From Balanoglossus misakiensis (Eukaryota; Hemichordata): a DNA stretch of 64,000 nt. A model generated the notes under the pieces. That model made no database searches and was not told the DNA's origin. It was given only the letters and a program-made list of their open reading frames with translations. The number at the start of each line of letters is the position of its first letter. Position 1 is the stretch's first letter. The stretch lies in NCBI GenBank assembly GCA_040954595.2, contig CM082576.2, forward strand, positions 15,128,001 to 15,192,000, in the 5' to 3' direction. Shown piece after piece: positions 34,401 to 48,315 of the stretch. Both the position numbers and the translations under genes were made by a program.

Positions 34401-37208
34401 GGTGTCTCGATGGCCTAGTTCCCGATCTCGTGACTCACCGACCGTCTAGTATAGTATGTCTGTCCTCTCGCTAGGTCCACAGTGTTGGGCGTTACATTAC
34501 ACAAACATGGTGACGTCGAGGGCACACAAATCACAGAAACGACAAGTTACATACACTTAGATGTCAACATTCAGTTGAAGTCATGTAAGAGTTCGACAGT
34601 AACACTGCTGGCGAACTCCAGACTCTACAGAATAGGGTCACTGGTGGTGTGTTACCAGTGACATAAATCAACCAAGCATTCGAATTGACTTGCGCACAAG
34701 CTACGGTCCCATTATACCGGGGCAAACCAAACAAATGAGAGTGACTATTGTTCTCATAAAGGGCGTTCGGTCGTCCCGGAACATGTTAAAGGTAATTGGA
34801 GGTCTTTTTTGAATGGACGTTGCGCTCTCATGAATATAATAAAACAATAAATAGAATTATTTAAATGACAAAATCCAACCGGATACATTTATAAATGCAA
34901 ATTATAATTCAAATCATTGTCAATATATGACGTACCAGTAAAATCATTGATCAAGTGCTCCACTTAATTACTAGCTTTAGGCAAATTATTCCAGTCACTA
35001 CTTAACTCGAAGAGGAACCGATAATTTTAAAGACAAAACAAATAACTGAGTATAACTGTAGAAATGGCGATATTTTTCATAGTGTGATAGAACAATATAA
35101 ATTTAATACAAACCTTGAAATATCCCAATGGGCCTCATTCTTCCCGGCTCCCACAAAAAGTCGACATTTCAAATATTTGAAATATCATTGCAGAGTCATT
35201 TGGTCATCAGATGCGCATTCAGGTGTCAGCTTGCTATTAAGATCAATGTTAATTAGATGAGCCAGTTGTAATTTGAACACATGTTAGTTTTATTTTTAAG
35301 TGATGCATCAACATATGCCGGTTATGAGTCCCGGGGTTATGAGAGTACCATTATGAAAATTCATATGACCCTTGACCTGTATGTAAGCAGACAAAAGGTA
35401 AGAGCGAACATCTGTTACTCCGGAAACGAGGCGTGGTCATAATTCTAAGGGAATGACAATATTCCAACTATATATAGGATGCCTAGACATCACTCAACAT
35501 ATACACCAACCTAGTCGTATTTTATTTCAATGATCACAGACTCTCTAAGTTTGGTAATGACAAATCCAAGAGTACCAATGAAGTCATGATTATTCTACTA
35601 AAAACAAATAAGCCTACCAGGATATGGTCGGACGTAAACATGCCAGAATGCGCAGAGAAAAACAATTCGATTCCAAACTATTATTTTAAAAAACAACAGA
35701 TTTTGTCGGTATTTTTTACCGTGAAGCTGTAAAAAATTCATTTATTCTGTATCTTACGCTATCCATGGATTTTGCAATAATGTAGTCTATGACTCTATAT
35801 ATTCATGATTATCTATCAAAATAAATCGTAAAACAAAAGAACGGTTATACACCACACAGGAAATATAAGCTTTGAGTAGATTATGAAATCACGTATTTTC
35901 TCATACTCATAATATTGACGAGATTTTATAATGAAACTGCAGCCAATAGTCCGTATGAATTAATATCATGTCATAACATACGAAGACTTAAATAACAGAA
36001 TGCGAAATAACAGTGACAGACTGGTCGAGATCTTCTGATGAGGAGGATATTTAAGTTGCAATCATCGAGTGTTTCGCGGAAATGTACCCAGCTATAGTCT
36101 AGTTATAACTCAATCCAGAGCCAATGAAACCATATTTTTTTGATAATTGCATTGAGTGAAAATATGTCTTCACTGATAGACCTTGGATCTGTGAGAAATA
36201 TTTGCTTCTCTTGACAGTTTTTATGTGTATACGACTGAAATAAGCTTTATGTTGAATTATCAGATCTTCAAGCTTAACTGACACTATTTGTAAGCATAAT
36301 ATGTAAATTCTTCCATAAAATTTCTGGCATGGACCAACAAATTATATCATAAGGGATTGAGACTAAAGTATGAGACCACATTTGGTATAAGCAATAATTC
36401 AATATAGATTAATATATTGTAAACGAAATTTGACTTCACACAAAAACAAAACTGTGTAAAAAGACATCGATTTTTACTCTTTCGCTGCTCTTATTTGCTT
36501 TTTACTCGCATGACAGATTTTTGTAAAGTTTCGAGTTATTGAAAATATATCATGCGACGTGATGTAAAGAGACATGGTGTGTATCACATCAATCATATCA
36601 CACCAGAAAAAATGTTCCTAAAATGTCGTAAAGAAATGTACAAATTCATAATAAGATATTCATCAACACTGACCAAGTATTGTTTCCTTGTGGAAAACGA
36701 AATTGTACGGCCCAATCGAGCACGCGAAAAGTACGTGTGGTAATATAAACGTAAAATGATGACCATATCAGAACTTGCTAAATGACGTGACCTATGACGA
36801 AATCCCCACATTTTGTCCAAATCAGAGGATACAACGATAATGTAATGAACATTTACAGATATTAGTAGCTATTTTACATGAATATTTTACTTATGGGTTT
36901 ATAGTAGACAGGCACACTACTAATCAACAGTAAAATGTAAATTTTCCTTCATTTCTCCTTGTCTTTCTTGATTATCAGTCCACCTTTTGAAGATAGCGGT
37001 TTTTTTCTGTGATGTCTTCCAAACTTATGCATGGTACTCTAAAAATCCAGCAGTCTTGGCAACAAAATAATAACTATGAATGTCAAACATTATTGTGTCG
37101 CCATGGTCACCGATTGAGACTCATACAATTACACCTGTCCATACAAGTGATCGTCTTGACTCCCTTTGGACACAGACGGCCATCTTTATCGACGGTGCAG
37201 TCAGAAAC
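34401..37208. other. Intergenic region between OST-alpha-like paralogues 1 and 2
   Basis: AT-rich; includes the promoter side of paralogue 1 and the 3' flank of paralogue 2. No gene, RNA or clear mobile element could be supported. Confidence 0.5.
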
Positions 37209-40200
37209 TCAAGCAAGCGATGTTCTCGAATTTGTGTTCATATCTTGCGGGAAAGTAACAGTTGTACTGTCGCCAAGGGATTTATCCGCGATTTCCGACT
37301 CGATCTTCTCGCGGTCTTCCGTTGAAACCGGAACGTAGCCAAAGATGTTGCCCCGAGCAATCTTGTACAAGTAGCGAGCCCAAATTAGCAAGAGAAACAT
37401 CTCAAAAATCAACAGGTTGTTGTTTATCCCTGAAAAACAAACAGAGAGTCACAATCAATCTGTTTGGAGATTATTATCTCTCCTGTCTGACCGATGACGA
37501 AATTTTGGTGTCTTCTTGTGGACATATTTATATCGTGTCCTAGGATGTATATCTTATACAAAGGATATTGTTATCAAAATACATGTGCATGTAAACTTAG
37601 TCTTATTCCATCATTCCATCTAACCAAATATAGACACCATGCCTGAGTTGAGTTCAAAGGATGACGCAAATGATTCTTCGTATGTCTGCTGATGGTGGAA
37701 TTCAAGACATGAAAGATATTCAATTCAAGATTGCAATGCTCGGCCAATAATTACATGGAATCAACTGGGAACAAAAGTCAAGTAGCGTTGATTGTTCTGC
37801 CTTTACACATACACATAAAAGCCCTGTCAATGTCGTTTTACAGTGACATATCGATGTAGTAAAACATTTAGGTTACATCCAAATTACAATCGCATTTTAA
37901 CAGCGCCCTCATCACTTCACTGCAGAGAAAACGGGGCGATGCTCACAAAATAATGTTTCCTATAGCGATAAAAGTTACTGAGTGTAAGAGATTAACATTG
38001 CTGTCCATACTTTGGGGCGCGTTTAAGATTTCGTTTTTGTACATGTTTTGCACATTTTCTCACATGTTACTTCAATACTTGTACAAAAGTACAAACGTCA
38101 TAAGTGACGTGTGATTTTCTAGTATGACTCCATAACCTACAGGGAAGCAAGCACAATCATTTGCCTTTGATTGTTTATATGTGGTCTCTACTTTCTGAGT
38201 TTGGGTTACTTACATAAAGATCTCGTTTGGTTTGCAAGTGGCCCAGTCTCCTGACACGGGATGACGTTTGTCGCCGTCAATATGGACAGGATAGTTTCTT
38301 GCATAATGGTGGTGATCAAAACCAAACGAAGGCAGTTGAACTTTTGACTGATTTTGCAGTCATGGAGATAGTCCTGGATAGATCGTCGTAACACTCCAAT
38401 ACTATACATGGCCAACAGAGTCGACAAGTTGATAACCATAATAACATAGAAGTACGGCATGTCCTTTTGATACTGAAAGAAAATGAAATCACGAGATCAC
38501 GTCATCATTGGTAGCCTGAGAGTGCCTCAACACAGCAATGTGGTCGCTTTGACCGAAAATGGTGTGTGTTGGAAGAAAGGTGTACAACTTTCATTTGACG
38601 TTTTGTATGAGTCCTGTTTGAATTTTGGCTTTGTCTTAATGATAGCTTCACAAGTCTTCAATCACAGAATGAGACCGAGATGCAGATGATATAAACTTTG
38701 TAATCAAACAACATGAACGTAATTTGACAAAAATATTCACGACATATTCACGTGGACCACACTGAGATAAAAAAAAATAAAACGACATTATGATTTGACC
38801 ACATGAACCTGTACCAAACCGGTTACTTTATAACTGGTCTAACAAGTTTTTCTCCTATATCAGAGCGAATTAAGCATCATTCCCTTACCCGGCTCGGATA
38901 CGAATCGGTCGCCATGGAGACCAGCAGCATAGTGTAAGACAAAGCAGGTCTAAGCACTGCGTTTTGAAGAATGCAGTATCTAAGTCGCTTCACGTTGGTT
39001 CTATTATTCCCCAATAAAACAAGAATAAACCCCCAAATATTAAAAAAAAAAAAAAACAAATAGACAACGACTACCATTACCGCACTTGTTTATGCAAATT
39101 CGTTGATATACGCGCCACGTGCACCAAATTTGATCGGTTCTTGTCACTCCGCGGCAACTTTTCACTAAATTTGGTTCAGATCAGCAATCCTTGCGACGGA
39201 CAGACAAACAGACGGACAGACATCAGTACGACACAAGTCCCCAAGTATGAACAAGCGGCCCATGGGTGTCAGAAAACGGCTATGCAATTTTCAATTTACG
39301 TTCAGTAAGGTTGAGTAGTTCAGTACTTACGGTGTCATAAAAACTGTAGGCAAACATCTACACATGCATACTGGAAAACTAGCAAGAGATACCTCTGTCG
39401 ATGACATAACCTTAAGAAAATTCTCGAGTCCTCCGAAATAGTCTTGCACCAAATACAGAAACTGATATAACACTACTGCCAAATATCTGTTGGCAGAGGA
39501 AGAAAAAACGTCTTACGATTTTCTTAACATTAAATGTAATTGTAAGTTACCTAATTACACAGCATCCAAGAATTCAATTACACATTTGTATTATTAGAAC
39601 GTTAGAGACAGATATATCCGAAGAAGCCAGCCAACAACGGTTTTCTAGTCGGCAATCCCGTGTATGCAGTTAAATTCAATTTGATTTTTCCCCCCCGGTA
39701 ACTCCAAGCATGGATAACGGACATAAAGACAATACTTACAGAGATACAGCTGTCACCGAGGCGGGCGCTGTTTTCGGCACGATGACCGAAATATAGGAAC
39801 TAGTTATTAACAGCTGAAAGAGACGAGTGGACTTTGTTCGCACGATCATAGTCCCCTACCCTACAAAGGTTTAGCTGTGGACACGCAGCTTTGATGTGAC
39901 GATGACCGCCCTGTGACATTACACGCTCCACAATAATACACCGCCATATCCAAGATGTTTGTCCGCAGCTTAGATCCCCAATAAGCGACATGATCACACA
40001 ATGTAGCTAATGCACAACAACAACTGGATATGGAATTGTACGCCGTGTTGTAAATTTTCCAAATTGAATTCAAAAAGATTTAAACAATATGACAATTTGT
40101 TATAAGTTTGTAGAATACCCCCTCGATTAATCTGGGCCATCCCGTGCTCTTTAAAGGGCCGGCTGCAACCACACGAAAGGGTTCAGCATCCTTCAATTGC

Positions 40201-41358
40201 ATCTGGGATGTGCATGTCCAGTAAAATGTCAAAATGAACGTCACTATAGCACACGGGACATTAGGAGACGAAGTTGGTTGTGTGTGTATTTGTGGATTTT
40301 TACGGCCAGGGGTTCTCCCAACTATCACCTCAACCGACTTGGATTCATTCCGGTCAAATACTGCTCTGGTGGTATCTTTGCATTTTCATACACACTCTTT
40401 CCTAGTCCAAAACATCATGAACACTAGCGATAGCATTGATTCTAAATGACGAAACGTTTTCCAGGGGTATAGGCGAACATTTATTACTACGAATAATGAA
40501 TAATATAGTAACCCACTTACTGGATAAAGTAATATCATGTACACACATCTCCTCTGAATGGCGCTATCTGTCATTCTTTTCGAGATGCGGTGATAGGTTT
40601 CTGCAAAAATCAACCAGCTAGCCACGAGCAGTGCAGATTCCACGGTGACCACGGCAATACCATATGGCTCGATGTCTTTTCAAGAAAAAAATGATACAAA
40701 AGAGTTTTAATCGTGGTATTTGCCTAAACCACAGTTCTGTAAAATTATGTCTTCAATTTGGTTCTTTTGGTGGGTCTGAATTGAAGTCTGAAGGAGGCCA
40801 ATGTGCAAGTTTAATGCGTACAATATTACATGTAATGGTCTAACTTAGAAAATATATCCTGAATGTTCTAAATGACGTCACGATCTGATGGCAGAAGGCA
40901 ATACTAACGAAAGTCACGGGAAACAATATAAACTAAACGAATGCGCTATTTTGAATTGCCATTCTATGTCTTAAAAGACACTATTGCATGCATGATGCAA
41001 CTAAGCTCCTGCGCAAATACCTGGTACCACTTTGATAACTTTACAACATCATTAGAACAAAATAAATTGGCAGTGTGCAAAGTTCTGTTCACATAGCGGT
41101 CAGACATATAAACACTCATGTGTTGTGCACGTAACCCTGTTATGTGTTCAGTTGTCTTCATCGAAGAGTTATCAGCGTTGAGCGCAAGGGTGCTATTTTT
41201 TCTAGCCGACTAATTTTAAGACGGTATTTTCTTTCTTCAGAAACAAATTACAGAATACAAATTTTATTAACGACAATTGAAACGCCGAAATGATTACCTT
41301 GGAAAAGTTCTTCTGTTGTCAATGGATCATTGCTACAGTTCACTTCGCTCATCTCCAT
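37209..41358 (-). CDS. SLC51A-like: Organic solute transporter alpha-like protein, paralogue 2 (7 exons, 345 aa)
   Basis: Exons from 5': 41358-41298, 40675-40521, 39813-39740, 39486-39331, 39000-38889, 38472-38214, 37429-37209 (1,038 bp including TGA). Phases 1-0-2-2-0-1 equal those of its neighbours. The start MEMSEVNCSNDPL keeps the NCS motif; a second ATG lies two codons on. Membrane segments line up with the family: TM1 VVTVESALLVASWLIFAET, TM3 LAVVLYQFLYLVQDYFGG, TM5 MPYFYVIMVINLSTLLAMYS, TM7 LLIFEMFLLLIWARYLYK. The Cys cluster is reduced to CMCRC, and TM2 (TSSYISVIVPKTAPASVTAV) is the least conserved. A possible non-coding first exon with donor GAAAG/GTAAGC at 42335 would join an acceptor near 41381. 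Likely a membrane transporter subunit; substrate unknown. Confidence 0.87.
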
Positions 41359-44185
41359 CTTGAACGGCTGCTTTCAAAGGCTAGACTCGAGAAGAAAATA
41401 AATATATTATGATTGGAAATCACGAATTTAAATTAGGTTTTGTTATTTGCAGCTTCTTAAGACACAAATGCCTATTGCAAAGATTCAAATTGATGATTTT
41501 CTGCTCATTGTGAGATCTCGCGAGACTTGATTAAATGCCGTGGCCACAGGTTGTCAGCCAAGTGAGTCAAGCTTTGTATGAAATACAATAGGTGCAGAAT
41601 TTAACTATAAATTGTAACTGTTGTGCCGTGAAACACAATGGGCCATGTAGTGTTTGTCGTGTATTACTGAAACTTTCTCCCATATTAACTACCTAGCCAT
41701 GCGAGATCTTGCAGTGTCTCGTGGAGTTCGGAAAATGGACTATCTAGCGATCTGAAGATCAAACGGTCAGAAGTTCAGGCTATTGATCACAGTTGGAATT
41801 ATGCCTACCCTGTCCCCGTCTGTAAATGGCGAAGCACCAGAAGTATTGTTCATCTGTACCGGTACAAACCCACAACATTTTATTTAAAAAACAAACATTT
41901 CAGAAAATGCAATTTTTTCGATGTTGCGTCAGTATGCATTGCGTGGTTCATATATTTAATTCGTCAACTCGTGTTGTAATATGTCATGTACTTTTGTAAC
42001 GACGAACATTAATAAGTAACTATTAATAGATGCTTAAAATGACAAGAAAAAGAAGAGGGTTCGTCGTAATCATGATACGGTGCTGTGAACGTTACATAAT
42101 CGGCCATGTTCAATTCTCAATTTGGCCAAATCCCTCCTAATATCCCATCGAATTCAAGGGTTACATTTGACCGTCAGTAAACGTCATTTACGGTTCAAAT
42201 TCATAATAAATAGTTTCATGTTATCTAGTCTTTGTATGCCTAACTGGTTAATGGATCACAACGTATCCGATAATGAAGATCATTCCGTGCGTGTGCTCTC
42301 TGAGTGGCAGAATAAGGGACACGAAAACGCTTACCTTTCCTGTTTCTCAAAAAAAACTATTATATGGCGCCGATGAATGGAACTCAAGTCCGTGGAACCT
42401 TCTCTCTCTATACTTTTGCAGAGGCCCGTTACCATGTGGCTGCTTCGACACCCAACGCGGAATGATGCTTGTGTTTACGGCTCAGACGGTTCAGTCGGAT
42501 CAGAGGGGAATACCAATCTATAATGTTGTCATATGACCTGTCAAACCGATCACTGTAAACCATTCCTGGTTACTATGGAGAAAACCTTACTTTGTGCAAT
42601 GGCACTGGCGTGATGTCATTTAGAAGATAACTTTTGACTTTTGTAGACAGACAAATTCGGTATTTATTGTTTTTATACCAAGATTGACGTCATTGACAAC
42701 AACTGCAGCACAAACCTAAGTTCAGTCTTGATTCCATTTTCTATATTTTCTATGCGATAGTCTCCTTACCCACCTTGCATTTTTTCTTCACCGCAATCGG
42801 CATTTCTTTCGTGTATTCTTAAACCAACCAACCAACCAACCAACCAACCAACCAACCAACCAACCAACCAACCAACCAACCAACCAACCAACCAACCAAC
42901 CAACCAACCAACCAACCAACCAACCAACCAACCAACCAACCAACCAACCAACCAACCAACCAAAACAAACAACTAAACAAACAATATAACGAAAAAAACG
43001 TAAAACCTCAGGCTCCAAAATGTTGTAAGGCGTTACCAAATTGTTGCAAGAGGAAACGAAGTCTTGCTTGGCGGTGTTGAAATTAGGCTTGTTCCAGTGC
43101 TACTTAGTGTATTGTTACATAGTGTTACTTTACCTATATTAACTCTTATGAAATAAGTCCAAGGTTTCCGTCGTTTTACACAAAATCGACCAATCTTTTA
43201 TTTCTATAGATGAGAAAAATTGTACATCTTAAATTCTACAATTTTTGTCTTACTTGAATCCCCCCAAAATTGCATAATTTCAACACGTGGAGTTTGAAAT
43301 CGGGTCAAGCAGGCGATACAATGAAAAACTGGATTTTAAATGTATAAAGGTTAGTAATGCCGAATGCAAATAGAAAAGTTCAGATCGGTGCAACGAATGT
43401 AATACGACTGTAAATAACCTAAATGACTTAAAATGCTGTTTTTTTCAAAAAGATCAAAGATCGGTCTGGCCAATAAAGCTGTCAGTCTGGGTTTTTTTCA
43501 CGTGTGGCATTTTAATTCATTGACATAGCATGCAGGTCTGACACAAAGATATGGGTTTCAAGGCAAAGTAATGGCAGTTCAAAGTTGGCCTCGTTGATTA
43601 ATACACGACTTATCGAATCAAGATAATCGCACGATGACATGCGGCGCTACTCTGGTCAAGTCAATCATTGTTCGTTTTAAGAATATTCTACTTGGTTCAA
43701 CTTGAAATCCGAAATACCGACTGAGGTGTGGGCATTCATTTGTCCAATATAGTACACCACGTGGGAATCCTTGCTGGAATTGGTTCTTATCCCATAATAA
43801 AGTAATTTTAATGTTCTCTTTGTATCGGTGTGTAAGGCCGTTTGCTATGCGATGAAACAACAAAGTCCATCGTGTAACTATAGTCTGTTACGCCTTTTCC
43901 CAACTGCACTGTCCGGTGTCGTCTTGTCTTCATCTCGCCTCTGCAGCTTCACATTGATAAACAAAAGATACGCGGGAAGAGTTGCTAATCACCTAATTTT
44001 AATTCACAAACTTGAACCCAGTGCGGTAGTTCCGGCTCTACCAAGGCTGAAGGACGTGAAATGTTGTAAAATTTATATAGGTTCTCTCGCATCTCACTGC
44101 TTATGTTCACCAACATGTGGGAGATGTGTTTCTCGTAAATTGTAAGGCTGGCACTTTGCCTTGACCTCGTGACCGACACCAAAAA
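41359..44185. other. Intergenic region between OST-alpha-like paralogues 2 and 3
   Basis: Contains a possible non-coding first exon of paralogue 2 ending at about 42335, and the (CCAA)n tract. No further coding sequence is supported. Confidence 0.45.
42823..42963 (+). repeat. Simple repeat (CCAA)n, about 35 units
   Basis: Nearly perfect tetranucleotide array. On the minus strand it reads as an open (VGWL)n frame, which is a by-product of the repeat and not a gene. Confidence 0.95.
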
Positions 44186-47100
44186 TCAGATAGTAGAATA
44201 ATCCGTCCGGAAACTCTCGGCGCGAAATTTCCGATAGGTGTCGATGTTACCCTTCTCTCGTCTGTAGTAGTGGTGGGCGACCAGAAACAGTAAAAACATT
44301 TCACATATCACCAGGTAATCGTTCACCCCTGCTGAAAAAGAAGAAAGAATTGAACTGTTGTTGTGACCAGACAGGCCACGCAATATAATATGACCCTGGC
44401 ACGGTGACCCTATAAATGAGGTGTTTGTTTTAGAACGATAAGATCTTCAGTCTGACACTGGCAGATATCAGACGGACTGTGGTGTTATCACCCTAATGTT
44501 TAGGTTAAAGGGACAAAGTCTCTCTCTCGCTGCCCTTTTTCCATTAATTATGTTTGATACAAGACACAGTTTATGTTATTCTACATGTGGATATATAGTG
44601 AATCAATGTTCGACCACACAAAATTTCCATCCCACTTGTACGATATGAGAGTAAAAACTCGCCCAAAATGAATAAATGGTAAAGAACGATTATTCATTTT
44701 GGCGAGTTTTTTCACTCTCCTGTCTATAAGAGGGATGGAAGTTGTGTGTGGTTGAACGTTCATTCACTATATATCCACATGTAGAATAACAAATGGTGTC
44801 TTGTATCAAATATAATTAATGCAAAAAAGGGCAGCGAGAGAGAGACTTTGTCCCTTTAAATTGAACCATGGTATTGAACACGACACAGTATTCCCGTACA
44901 TTTCGCCTTCACATTCACCCATGTTAATTTTGTATGAGAGATTTGCGACAGCATATATACTTGTAAACCAAAAGTTCTTGACCAAATAAATTATGCCATT
45001 ATGTCAATGTATTTTTTTCAATATCGAAATATATATTACTATAAAGTTTTGGAAACTTCTTTATACTGTCACTGACATCAAGTATTTCACACCGCCGATC
45101 GAAATTTGAAAGGTCGCTTTTGTCATTTGTTTATATAACGAAAAATTATAATTCCGAGAAAGTCAGGAAAAGTCTGATGCATGGTTTTTTGGAATATATG
45201 ATCAAGTTGCCAGCGAAATTTGAGTTGTTACAGTCTATGCTATAAAATATTCTACCAAGCAGAAGAACATCTAGGAACGAAACATCACACATAATGTCAA
45301 AAGACAGGGGTAACTTCTGGCTAATTTTTCAGTGATTTTGTTATGTGAATCATCTACATTTCTTGTTCTCTCCGCTATATATCCCAACACGCCCAGTTTT
45401 CCGCTTGTCAGAGAGTCATGTGTATGTATACGAACCGTTATTCTTGAAAAAAACACATGCAATTCCGGACTTGAATACAATAACAACAACAATGCCGATT
45501 GTTCTCTCATGAACTATATTGACAAGATTAACGCTACGATTTCAACCCTGCCTTCTGCCAAACAAAAACATATACATACAGACGCAACTGATTCCATAAG
45601 TTCCCATGGTATATAATTATACATAACCAAATGGGACCTAAAAACCATGGTTGATTCACTGAACAAAAAAAAAAATAACCAAATGTTACACTTAGCCAAC
45701 CGCTTTGTTAAACCCTGATTTATAAACTTTGACCCGGTATACTTACACCCTGATTTAGCCTGCCCCGAGAACAGGTAAGTGCATTTGAGTACTTCTGCTG
45801 AGCCAATTATTGCAAATATCATGGGTTGTATATTGGCAACCAGGAGTCCAATCTGGATGCAGGCAAACTTCGGTTTCAACGAGTAACCGGACAGTGTCTG
45901 TTTGGCGCATTTGTTGAGCATTCCTAGAGCGTACATGGCTATGAAAGTGGAGAGAATGCTCACTACGGTGAGGTAGATGAAGGCTTCATCGGCGGCAATC
46001 TGTAACAGGAAAGAATTTTGCAAAAGATCTCAGACACGAAAACTCAAAAACTAGTGATGCCACCCCCTAGAACTGTCTTCTTGGTTTGAATAGAAAAAGC
46101 AACATTTACACATATTGAAATCTTGAACGATAAGTGTGCACAGATGAAATCAATGTCAAGCTCACTCATGGTTTGATTTTGATGCTCGACCGTGGATTAG
46201 GTGTCATGGTAGGCCATCAGACGCCATGTCCTGCGTTACTTTATCCGTAAATGTACGACTTACATTCTGTGTGCTATATTCACTCAACACTTCTAATGTT
46301 CCTGGCCATGTTTTTTATGCAGGTTTGGCCCATGAACTGAAAAGTTGCCATGTAAGAAAATAAGACAATTATGACACCAATTATGCGAAACAGCAAATCC
46401 GCTTACTTTACCAGGCGTATAGTTTCCGTTTGTCCACATAACTGCCGCGATGTACAGCACCACAGGGCGCAGAATACAGACTTGCATCACTCCCAAGCGA
46501 ATCCAAAAGACGCGCCGCCTAGAATGGAAATGAATTTTGAGGAGATATATTAAAAGTCATATTTTTTTTACTGACTAACATGAACACATCAAAATGACAT
46601 TCATCTTAAAAAAAAGAACGTCGGTAACTCTGAAAATTTATTTATTGCTGAATTCAAGGTCTTTTGAATGATCTTTGTACAAAGTTAAAAAGACAATTAA
46701 CAGTAATCTTAGATTTATCGTGAATTTTCTATGTGATTCTACACACTATATCCCCCCTCTCCCAAGATCATCCATGTTGGACTTTGACGTGCCAAGACAA
46801 CGTAAGAAAACTACCGGCGCCTATTTTTGTGTTAATAGATAACTCCATGAACATTGTGTCTGTTCATATCAAAGCAAGACGTTTCACTAACCGTGTGACT
46901 CTGATCTTCGGCAAGCAAATACAGCAGCAAGCAATCGGGGAACCGGCCAGTGTGAGCTTAACATGGCGCATCTTCTCGATCATTGCATTCAGTCCGTCAC
47001 AATAATCCAGTATTAACAAAAGAAATTGGTAAATAGCCATAGAGAAATACCTGCAAAGCGACAAGGTAATTGTCAACTATAACAGCGTGTAACAATATAA

Positions 47101-47753
47101 TGAAACAAACATTTGTGTGAGGTCGTCAGAAAAGTGTATCGCTTCTCCATTTTACAGGAGCCTGCCTTGTCCACTCTCTGAGTCAGTGAACCAAATGTCA
47201 GAATTCGTAAAATACAACATTTCAAAAATAATAGATACATTGGAGAAGACTAAACCGAAATTGGGCTTGACAAAGTGTACCAAGTGGTGTTACACAATGC
47301 AAACAGAAAATTGGCTTTGTGTGTTCTTGCCAATCTAAAATAAACTTGATTGGTCTTTGATCTGACAAGAGACGTGCGAGAAAGATTATGATACATACAC
47401 TGCTGCCGTCAAAGTCGCAAGAACAGAGGATCTAGGAATCACGATGGCCACTAGCATAATACAACAAAATACCTGTATCAAAAGAACAAAATAAACATTT
47501 GTTATTGAAATTTGATTTATAATACTGAAATCACCACAATCACCTCAGCTCTCATTTACATATGTCCGTATGTGGTTAAAGGGCGTGTCTAAATATTTTA
47601 ATGACTACGTGGTTCCACACCCTTTTTATTGCGTGGCCGTCCTGTGAAAATCGGTGATTGATTAGATATCAACTTGTAATGGTAACTGTGGCTGAATTTG
47701 CATAGATGACTGCATATATAGAGAGAGTCAGACAGACAGACAGACAGACAGAC

Positions 47754-47822
<69 letters not shown>

Positions 47823-48315
47823 TAATGTATTGATGTTTTGTTGCCCGAGATTGATGATTATTTGACTTACTGGATAAATGCCGAGGTTCCAAATCATTCT
47901 CACCCTCCTTTGAGTGTAAGGAATATGTTTAATGAGCCATATTAGTGCTTCGATAAACATTACAACTACCACTAAAGTGATAGTTCCAGCCAATGAAAGT
48001 GCAAATATGGTTGCTGGACGAATATCTGAAATATAACAATATATCGTTGAACAGATTTAAAGAACATATATCGAACATGATTATCGCCATCAATCAAGTT
48101 TAATCTAAGTTTGATCAGACGGCTCTGTATAAATAATTCGACGCACGTAATGAAACCATGTATAGTCATGGAAATGCAATCATATGAGGTAGGTGCACTT
48201 TGGGAAATGTTTCCATGTTGAAGGTGTCAGTGTATGCACGTGTTGAATCTTACCCACCTGCAAAAAAGTCCTCAGCGTATGGTGCACCATCGCTGCAATT
48301 GACATTGTTCGTCAT
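44186..48315 (-). CDS. SLC51A-like: Organic solute transporter alpha-like protein, paralogue 3 (7 exons, 317 aa)
   Basis: Exons from 5': 48315-48258, 48025-47871, 47472-47399, 47050-46892, 46518-46407, 45999-45747, 44328-44186 (954 bp including TGA). Phases are 1-0-2-2-0-1. It starts MTNNVNCSDGAPYAEDFF. Family features: TM1 FALSLAGTITLVVVVMFIEA, TM3 YFSMAIYQFLLLILDYCDGL, the Cys cluster IACCCICLP, TM4 VCILRPVVLYIAAVMW, TM5-6 exon with YLTVVSILSTFIAMYALGML and IQIGLLVANIQPMIFAIIG, and TM7 DYLVICEMFLLFLVAHHYYR. The last exon is short, giving a C-tail of about 25 residues after TM7. Its acceptor is a CAGCAG tandem site. Role by family: transporter alpha subunit needing a beta partner; none was seen nearby. 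Confidence 0.88.
44515..44859. mobile_element. TTAA foldback MITE, family 2, copy 5 (complete)
   Basis: 345 bp from TTAAAGGGACAAAGTC to GACTTTGTCCCTTTAA, palindromic throughout around GTAAAGAACGATTATTCATT. It lies in the last intron of OST-alpha-like paralogue 3. Confidence 0.85.
45340..45500 (+). repeat. Dispersed repeat, family 3, fragment
   Basis: CTTGTCAGAGAGTCATGTGT, GTTATTCTTGAAAAAAACAC and CAATTCCGGACTTGAATACA follow the order of the family 3 middle part. Confidence 0.4.
47727..47821 (+). repeat. Simple repeat (GACA)n then (GATA)n
   Basis: Tetranucleotide tract, about 5 GACA units followed by about 17 GATA units, in the intron after the 155-bp exon of OST-alpha-like paralogue 3. Confidence 0.9.

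Noticed and set aside
42766-43039. Open frames of repeated VGWL
   Set aside because: By-product of the (CCAA)n microsatellite.
43685-43715. Short match (CTTGGTTCAACTTGAA) to sequence just upstream of the paralogue 3 start codon, hinting at a fifth gene copy
   Set aside because: Only about 20 bp match and no exon-like sequence follows.
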